DNA of 64,000 nt from positions 81,403-145,402 of the forward strand of contig CALNHX010003627.1 in the NCBI GenBank assembly GCA_940337035.1, read 5' to 3'. The notes under the pieces were generated by a model. That model saw only the letters and a list, made by a program, of their open reading frames with translations. It was not told the DNA's origin and did not search any database. Origin of the DNA: Agriotes lineatus (lineage: Eukaryota; Arthropoda; Insecta; Coleoptera; Elateridae). Of the stretch, positions 57,242 to 64,000 are shown piece after piece; the stretch's first letter is position 1, and the number at the start of each line of letters is the position of its first letter. A program made the translations under genes and the position numbers.

Positions 57242-57380
57242 TGGCAGTATAGCTCAAAAACTATTTGTCGGAGGAAGACGATGTTTTGCATACATATTAT
57301 ACTGTAATGGTTTTTAGCCCTGAATCCCACCTCTGTGAGCACTGCAAAGTAATCAATAATTCATAAAAGCTCAGAATGGG
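57084..57380 (+). repeat. Repeat related to family B
   Basis: ACTTCCCTCGTCTGTAAGAC then GAAGGAAGTATTGTAATCAT, CAGATCTTTACGTTTCAAGG and a (GTCT)n run (57207-57240) follow the same plan as family B. It is interrupted by the hAT-like element at 57381 and continues past 58928. The (GTCT)n run and flanking motif define a wider repeat superfamily. Confidence 0.65.
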
Positions 57381-58927
57381 CATTGGCGTAACTAGCGGGG
57401 GGGCCAGGGGGGCCAAGCCCTCCCCAGAGTGCAGTCTGGCCCACCCCAGAAAAATAGAGGTTAAATAAATTTAAAAATCTGCTTTTTTTATTAACTCATT
57501 TATACTAAGGGGTTGGTTATCGACCCTCACACATTCTTACATTTTCTGGTTTTATTACCTTTTTTGGCTTAAAAACATTATAGTATAAATACCATATGTT
57601 GGACGGATGACTCTACTGAATAATAATATACAAGAGAAAACGTTATTAGTTAGCGAATAATTACTTTGAAAACACTGCTTTCGTGTGAATATCTTTTTTA
57701 GTTAAATTTACACAATTTTGTTTAGTTTCTCTTAAGTTTAAACAAATAAAGGATCAATTTATGTGCACAGAAAAATAAAATTGCAATTATTTCATATGCG
57801 GGTAAGTAAATGAGTTGAAAACTTGAGTGCATCGGTAACTACTCACTGGGCACATACAGCTAGCTGCCAATTATAGGATCGTCCAGTTCAGACTTAAGGT
57901 GACTTGCTATTTAGATGTTTGCCTTGTCGAAAGAGTTGAGTTTATAGCTTTAAAGAGTACGATTCAGAATTTTATGTTGAATAGTGTTTTATGTACCGCA
58001 AAGAGCATTTTGTGGTGCTTGAATTTCCACAGTTGCTAGCCCAAGATAGAATAAAAAGATATCACAATAACAATTTAAAGGATACTGATGTTTTTCAGAA
58101 AGTATTTGCTTCGAGGCGGTGAAAAAAATAAAAATTGTGGCTCAAAAACGTGCAAATGGAAACCAAGTGATGTTTCTCCTGGAATAATATTTTTTATCGT
58201 CAACCTCATTGAGTTGCAAGAGGTAATCTATACATTTTTATGTTGTTTATGAACGGAAAAATAATTTATTGATATGCTGCTTAGACACGTAATCCAGTTA
58301 GAGTGAAGCGATTTTGAAGAGTTGGTAAGAAAATAATTGCTTGTTTCTATTCAAAATCAGGACTTATCCCAACTGCCGTGCTTAAAAATAAACGTAGGGT
58401 TACTGCACCATGAAAATGCTTCTAGTCATACCGCACATCAAATAAAATAATTTTTAGAGTTTTTCGAGTTAAAATTGCTAACTTATCCCCTATTCAGTTC
58501 CGATCTAGCACCTTCCGATTACTTTCTAGTTCCTCCATTAAACGATAAAATGCGTGGTGTACGATTTGTAACTCCCGAAGATGCTGTGGAAAGCTTCAAA
58601 ACCCTTGTTTCTCAAGTGACTCAAAAATTGTGGAATTTATGTTTTGAAAATTGGTTTTACCGAATGCGTAAATGTTGAGTTTAAGGGGGAATACTTTGAG
58701 AAAATAATAAAAACAAATTTTGGTTACTGAACATTGTTTTATTAGACTGCAGAAATTTACGGGACTGCCCTCGTATAACGGCATCAAAGAACAAGCAAAT
58801 AAATTTATGGGAAAAGGTTATGCATGTACCTAAATTCCTGTCTTCATAGGTAGGTATACATAGGTATTGACGATGGTTGGTTGGGGGGCCTGGCCCTCCC
58901 CAGCCAAAAATCCTAGTTACGCCAATG
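57381..58927. mobile_element. hAT-like element with CATTGGCGTAACTAG ends
   Basis: Ends CATTGGCGTAACTAG and CTAGTTACGCCAATG are perfect inverted repeats, followed inward by G/C-rich runs (GGGGGGGCCAGGGGGGCC). The 8-bp direct repeat AGAATGGG flanks it (57373-57380, 58928-58935). The interior is AT-rich and contains a mariner transposase fragment, so it is a shell with a foreign insert. 1547 bp. Confidence 0.85.
58318..58725 (+). pseudogene. mariner transposase C-terminal fragment
   Basis: Frames read KKIIACFYSKSGLIPTAVL, then VGLLHHENASSHTAHQ (second catalytic residue position, usually HDN, here HEN), a stop, FLEFFELKLLTYPLFSSDLAPSDYF (third catalytic Asp in SDLAPSDY; shown in parts FELKLLTYP and SSDLAPSDY), and a C-terminal helix KLWNLCFENWFYRMRKC. 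The first catalytic block is not recognisable. Decayed DD34D mariner. Confidence 0.85.
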
Positions 58928-58959
58928 AGAATGGGAGATGGTATCTAATTGCAATAAGT

Positions 58960-59800
58960 AAAATAAATCAGACTTGAAGTATTAATCATATTTGCAAAGC
59001 AATGCCAGTAATAAGTAAATTAATTTCATAACATAAGGAAAAAGGCAGAGCTCAAAACAGTAGAGAATGGATTTACACAATATTTAATTAATTTAAAATA
59101 ATAAAGGGGAAGCCAATCCAATTAAAAATGAATCGATTATGAAAATAATTATTACATTCTTGTCGAGTGTATTTGCAAGTCATAAGTCATTAATAAAAAA
59201 ATTTTTTTTGAGCGTATTATAATATGGTAATAAAGCAGAATGCTAAGAGAAAAGTGCAACGAGCACAAATTATAACAGATCTAAGGTAATTAATAAAAAA
59301 ATAGATCATCAATATTTAAGATTAGTTGGAATCCAAACAGTGAATTGACTTAAAAGTGCAAAATGAAATGGTCATTTAATTGAACACCAAAGTTATTAAA
59401 AAAGGAAGTGCGCGAAATGAATAATTAATCAGTGCAACTGATATGCGAAAGGACTGTTAAAAGAGTGCAGTGCGAGAAATATCGAAAGACATTAATTGCA
59501 AAATTATAGGACAATTTAGTAAATAAGTTACTATTGTAAAAAAATTTAGATTTAAGCATTTTAATTGTAAAAAGTACCTAAGTTGAATAAGTTCGAATAT
59601 CCGTGTTATGAATTTGATGTGCATTTGTTTATAACGAACTTTCAAAGAAATTAACAATTGAATAAATTATTGCTGACGGCTTGGTTTTTCAAACTCCAAT
59701 TAATTTAAGATTTTCACTATTAAATATCAAAATACATTAAAAATAATAGCCCATTGTGACGAGTAAAATTCAGGGCATCCGGGGAAATAAAGGCATAATG
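58960..59800 (+). repeat. Repeat family G, copy 2 (LTR-like?)
   Basis: Landmarks as in copy 1: ATATTTGCAAAGCAATGCC (about 58988), AATTGAATAAATTATTGC with a poly(A) signal (about 59657), and GGGCATCCGGGGAAATAAAG (about 59772), with the first two about 660-670 bases apart as in copy 1. Confidence 0.35.
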
Positions 59801-61429
59801 TTCCCTGAGTTTGTGAAATTTTCATCATCGGCTTCCGAGCGACCCTCGCACCAGAGATACAGCTTCGTACCAGCAACTACAGGCATCGTGAGGGGATCCT
59901 AGGCACGAGACCACATTACCGGCAACCTCATCCAGCTCCTGCATGCACGGCACTTCATTCCAGGCGCCCCGCACAGAAGATTTGGCCCAGTTCGACCCTT
60001 CCGAGCATCGAGGCGCTGCCTGCGTCAAATTATAAGGTCAGTTTATGAAGCCAATTTAAATGCTACGGACGTGAAACTTACCGGACACATAAAGAAAGCT
60101 GCTCCGAAGCTGATTCCAGGCATTTCAAACCTTCAGTTAGCCTAGACCTGATAATTGGAAAATGTAGAAGTGACGTTAGGATTCTGCAGCGTCGATTTGA
60201 GAAACAGCGAAGTTGTGTTTTCTCTTAAAAACAAAAGACGAGCTACTGACGCTTCAATTAAGCGGGAGAATTTAAAATTACCTGTTAGATCTGCTCACCG
60301 AGTTGTTGTAATTAATATTGAAAAACACTGAACGACCAGCTCTTGATGAATTTCATAACGTAAATTTGTGACAGATTAGCTCGAGTGAAGCATATTAGTT
60401 TGCATTTGACCTACGCTCTAGTGGCGTACGAATAAATTTCAAAAACTAACTGTGAACCCATACCTTGAGTAAGAGCTCATGTCTGCCGTGAGTTTAGCCA
60501 ACAAAATTTAAACTGCAGGTAGATTAAATCACAAGTAGGGGCTTACGATCATTTATTTAAACTTGAGTTACTATACAGCTCATTTTTAATTATCCCTGAG
60601 AGACTTAGTTAATTCATTAGTTCTTTGACGAACCCGAAAAATATTTGCTTTGGTAGCTCTAGTTATTTTTTAAAAATTAAATTATCATCATTTAGAGAGC
60701 AAAAACCACTGCAATACATCTACCTCGAATGAAACCGGTACAATTTCATACAAATATATACAGGGTGAGCACCTTCAAAAAATAAAATGTTGTTTATTTT
60801 TAGGTTAATTTTGAAATGGAAGCCAGTAATAACTTTCACATAGGCCAGGCTTTACATTTGCCGAAAATAAGACTCAACCGATAGAGGATAATGTCACAAA
60901 AGAGCAAATACATTTCAGCAATAACACCCTTCTGTTCAAGTGCGGCGGGTTCAAACCCCAGCGGGATACATTTTTATTATTTGAAAATGTATTTAATTTA
61001 TTAGAAACGTGAAGATAGTTTTACTCCTAACTTAATTTGATTTTTAAAATTATTTAGTGTCACAATGTCGACGAGGAAAGTTCTGGGTAAAGCCTTTTAC
61101 AGATTTTTTCATTTTCCCTGAGTTGACAGGCAAGCTCGTAATCGAATCTAATACATTTTATAAAGTGTAGTATTACTTGCCATTAATTATTTCGTTTAAA
61201 ACTATTATATACTTTATTAGGCGGGACTATTACAATATACATGAACAATGTTGCGAAGTTATTACATATTTCTGTATTTGCATTACGACTAGCTTCGGTG
61301 GGATGGACGGGTTTTATTCTACATCCGTAAGTGTTTAGGTATAAACGCCAGTTCGGTAGAGTCTGGTTGTGTACTCTAGTCTGAAGGTGTTTTTGACATT
61401 TTCAACTCGCCGTGACAATTTTCTGAGTA
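59801..61429. other. No gene recognised
   Basis: Mixed sequence with a foldback-type terminus (ACAGGGTGAGCACC, about 60763) lacking a partner, and an isolated B-box-like GGTTCAAACCCC (about 60947). Confidence 0.35.
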
Positions 61430-62140
61430 TTTTTCATATGAAGATATCGCTGAAGATGCGGAAGACTTGGCATATATGGTTAGGAAACTAGTGGAGGAAT
61501 TCAGAATTTGGGGCCTGGAAATCAATATGGAAGAAACTAAATATATGACGGTTGGCGGAACAAAACAAGACCTGGATATAGGAGAGAAGACAATTATAAA
61601 CACCAAGGAATATAAATATCTAGGAGTACTATTAACGGAAGATGGAAAGGACGAAGCAGATATATTACAAAAAGTAGGTAGAGGGAAAGCTATTACAAGC
61701 CAACTGAACTCCCTTCTGTGGTGTACAGACATACAGGAAAAAAACAAAAAACATTTATTTAAAACACTAGTTGAGAGTACTGTTACATACGGTTCAGAGG
61801 TTTGGGCAATAAATAAGAATATGCAATCACGAATTAACGCTGTAGAAAATAGCTTTTGGCGAAGATGCTGTAGATATACGCTACAAGACCATATAAGAAC
61901 AGAAGATATTAAAGAAATAATGAATGTTGATACTGCACACTATAGAGAGAAAGCAATTATCCTGGTACAGTCACGTGAGACGTATGACCGACGACAGATT
62001 ACCAACAAAAACTTGGAAATGGATTCCTAAGAGAAGAAGGAAAAAAGGAAGACCGAGGAAATCCTGGGAAAAAGAAATAAAAATAGCCATGGCTAGAAGA
62101 GACATTGAAGAGGAATCATGGCAAAACAAAAAACAATGGC
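61430..62140 (+). pseudogene. RTE/CFDP2-type LINE RT C-terminal region (relic)
   Basis: The frame from about 61434 reads AEDAEDLAYMVRKLVEEF, WGLEINMEETKYMTVGG, YKYLGVLLTEDGKDEADI, TLVESTVTYGSEVWAIN and FWRRCCRYTLQDHIRTEDI, then MNVDTAHY. After a one-base shift near 61940 it continues as IERKQLSWYSHVRRMTDD, RRRKKGRPRKSW and ESWQNKKQWR. The catalytic FADD motif expected just before AEDAEDL is not present. About 235 codons; 5'-truncated. Confidence 0.85.
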
Positions 62141-62399
62141 GTTATATATATATTTTCCATATGAACTCACCTTGCCTTCATCCGCTTAACGCTTCTATTA
62201 CTTATAAACGCATCACCAATGTTGCCTTATGATCAAGGATAAGCACAAGAAACATTTATATGTTACATTGTATACACAGAAACTGCACAATAGCAAGCTA
62301 TGTCTATGCGGTGAAATCCGTAACGGTGACGTCACGGTATTATATTCTCTGGTAGACTGACTTTTTCAGTCATGTTTGGCCTTCCCATAAGAGGAAAAC
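62141..62399. other. LINE 3' flank, unassigned
   Basis: Short stretch between the LINE relic and the minisatellite; no gene. Confidence 0.4.
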
Positions 62400-64000
62400 T
62401 CAAAATCGTTGAGAAATGTTCAAGGTCATCTTGAAATTCTCGGGATTGTATTGAATTATTTACTGCTCTTTTGGAATTCTGAAGATAATTTAGAAATCTT
62501 CGGGATTGTATCGACTTGTTTACGACGCTTTTGGAATTATCGAAGTAATTTTAGAGTACTTAAAGTAATTGTAAAGTTCTCAAAGCCATTTTGGAGTTAT
62601 CATGATCGCCTTGGAATTCTGAAGACAATTCTGAAGCTTGTTGGAAATCTAAAATTCTTAAGAAGGCTTCGTTTTTCTAAAGGTCACTTTAAAATGTTGA
62701 TAATTGTTTCGTAATTTTAAGGCCATTTTCGGAATGTTTACTATAATTTCAAAATTCACAGGTTGGTTTGATAGTTTGAAGGTAGCATTGAATTATTTAA
62801 CGTCGTTTTAAGAGCTCCGAGATTGTTTTACATTTTTGAAAGCATTTAATATTCTTAAGCTCGGCTCAAAATTCTTGCGATTGTATTGAATTATTTGGTG
62901 CCTTTGGAATTTCCAAGATAATTTTGAAATTCTTAAGGCTGTTTTGAAATTAACATTATCCTCGAAATTCTAAAAGCTCTGTTGAACCTCTCAAGCTTGT
63001 TATAAATGTGGAATTTCTTTAGTTTTTTAAAGATCGCTTTGAACTTGTCGTAATCATTTCGTAATTTCAAAGCTATTTCCGAATTGTTTACATAATTTTG
63101 AAAGTTGGTTTGATATTATGGAAGAATTGAAGAAATGTTTAAGGTCGTTTTTAGAGTTCCGCGGTTGCTTTATATTTTGAAGAGCCTTTTGAAATTCTCA
63201 AGGTTGCTTTAAAATTTCCGGGATTCTATTGAATTGTTTATGCACGTTATGAAAATATCAAAGTAATTTCGAAATTCCTAAGTTTATTTTGAAACTAAAA
63301 ATGTTGCATTTGAATTCTAAAGAAAGTTTGAAACTTTTAAGCTTTGGGGTTGTTAAAGCTGCTTAGTGTCATTCCTCTTGACATTTTCAATTCTTTCAAA
63401 ATTTCAAAGTAATTCCCTAAATGTTCACAATCATTTTGAAATATTCAAAAGGCCGTTTTGTTATTCTGGAGGTAGTGAGACAGTATTCACTTCGGCTACA
63501 TATACAGCTGCTGGGTAAAAGACCCATTTTGCATGGAGAGCTGCAAGATGGAAGTTTGTGCTACTTTCCGGTTGTTTTTTCTTGAGGTGTGGAAAGGTCA
63601 ACTATCCTTGCGGTCGGCATGGCATTTGAACTGTTCGAGTTCTAGAGTGCAAGTGAAAAATAGTCGCTGAGCAATCCGTTCTGGAAGCAGATTTTGGGCG
63701 GTGTTCGAAGAAGCTTCTATAAATTTTAGTGGTTTTTGATAAGGAAAATGTGTTGTTAGTATTTGAAGCTAGTTTTAGGGTTCTCAAGCTTGCTATAAAT
63801 TTGAAGTTTTAAATGCCGTTTAGTTTTGTTCAACGTCGGTTTGGAATTTTTATTGTTGGTTTCCAGTTTTCGCATCAATTTTGGGAGGTTGTTTTATGTT
63901 TTCCAAAGCCGCTTTAATACGCTTAACGTAGTTTTTAGATTCACAATGTGGTTTTGAAATCATCTTCACTATTTTAGTATGCTCACGCTCGCGTGAAATC
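62400..64000. repeat. Degenerate minisatellite running to the window end
   Basis: Repeats built on TTTTGAAATTCTCAAGGTTG with a period of about 30 bases and paired units of about 60 (for example AATTCTCGGGATTGTATTGA at about 62437, 62490, 62871 and 63205). Block order suggests higher-order repetition at roughly 340-430 bases. An unrelated insert lies at about 63477-63735. The ORF 62409-62714 is repeat-derived. Confidence 0.75.

Noticed and set aside
60900..60975. B-box-like GGTTCAAACCCC suggesting a SINE
   Set aside because: No A box at proper spacing, no tail or duplication.
62409..62714. 101-codon ORF
   Set aside because: Repetitive peptide derived from the minisatellite.
62400..63476. Repeated units considered as a CRISPR-like array
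   Set aside because: Units are diverged and contiguous without constant repeats and unique spacers, and the genome is eukaryotic.

Overview
The window looks like a piece of an arthropod (most likely insect) nuclear genome. It is AT-rich, has GT-AG splice signals and AATAAA signals, and shows very little intact coding sequence. Almost everything recognisable is transposon-derived. I could not place the species or order from the sequence alone.

Layout. 0-4.3 kb: a palindrome split by a small hAT-like element, a tRNA-derived SINE, then a 3.2 kb compound repeat between 18-bp direct repeats, with further elements nested inside. 4.3-20 kb: a candidate host exon (5999-6072), a broken Jockey/CR1-like LINE whose two halves lie about 7 kb apart (RT 6158-8203, endonuclease 15254-15720), a triple nested insertion (repeat family A < SINE < piggyBac-like MITE), several exon-like pieces (10.5-13.1 kb), MITEs and two adjacent foldbacks, then a second exon (18823-19103) phase-compatible with 5999-6072. 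20-27 kb: a cluster of YqaJ-type nuclease sequence on the minus strand, comprising a decayed YqaJ-PHD copy interrupted by a hAT-like element (21.0-22.3 kb) and a SWIM-YqaJ gene with open exons and a 60-bp intron (23.55-24.78 kb), followed by a 1.9 kb foldback. 27.9-29.8 kb: a GC-rich block with an 84-bp tandem array and a TATA-like run, ending at a 23-N assembly gap. 30-36 kb: LINE tail, large foldbacks, and an unrecognised reading frame interrupted by a foldback. 36.6-44 kb: hAT-like MITE, RTE-like LINE relic, 126-bp tandem repeat, LTR-like A-rich repeats. 44-49 kb: a (GTCT)n-bearing repeat and a 2.1 kb Tc1/mariner-superfamily element with a decayed transposase. 52-64 kb: MITE, a hAT with a decayed transposase, a hAT-like shell holding a mariner relic, a LINE RT fragment, and a degenerate minisatellite running to the window end.

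Most useful structural result: at least seven insertions are bounded by 8-bp target duplications with short terminal inverted repeats (hAT hallmark). Four of them share a TAG-initial terminus but each carries its own, different array of short palindromic subterminal motifs. Several large foldbacks share the terminus ACAGGGTG with a TA duplication.

The genes do not form an operon or pathway. The only sequences that look possibly functional are the SWIM-YqaJ gene, the candidate exon pair 5999-6072 / 18823-19103, and a possible small spliced ORF at 10.5-13.05 kb. All others are fragments carrying stops, frameshifts or internal deletions. All family assignments rest on motif recognition by eye, not on searches.
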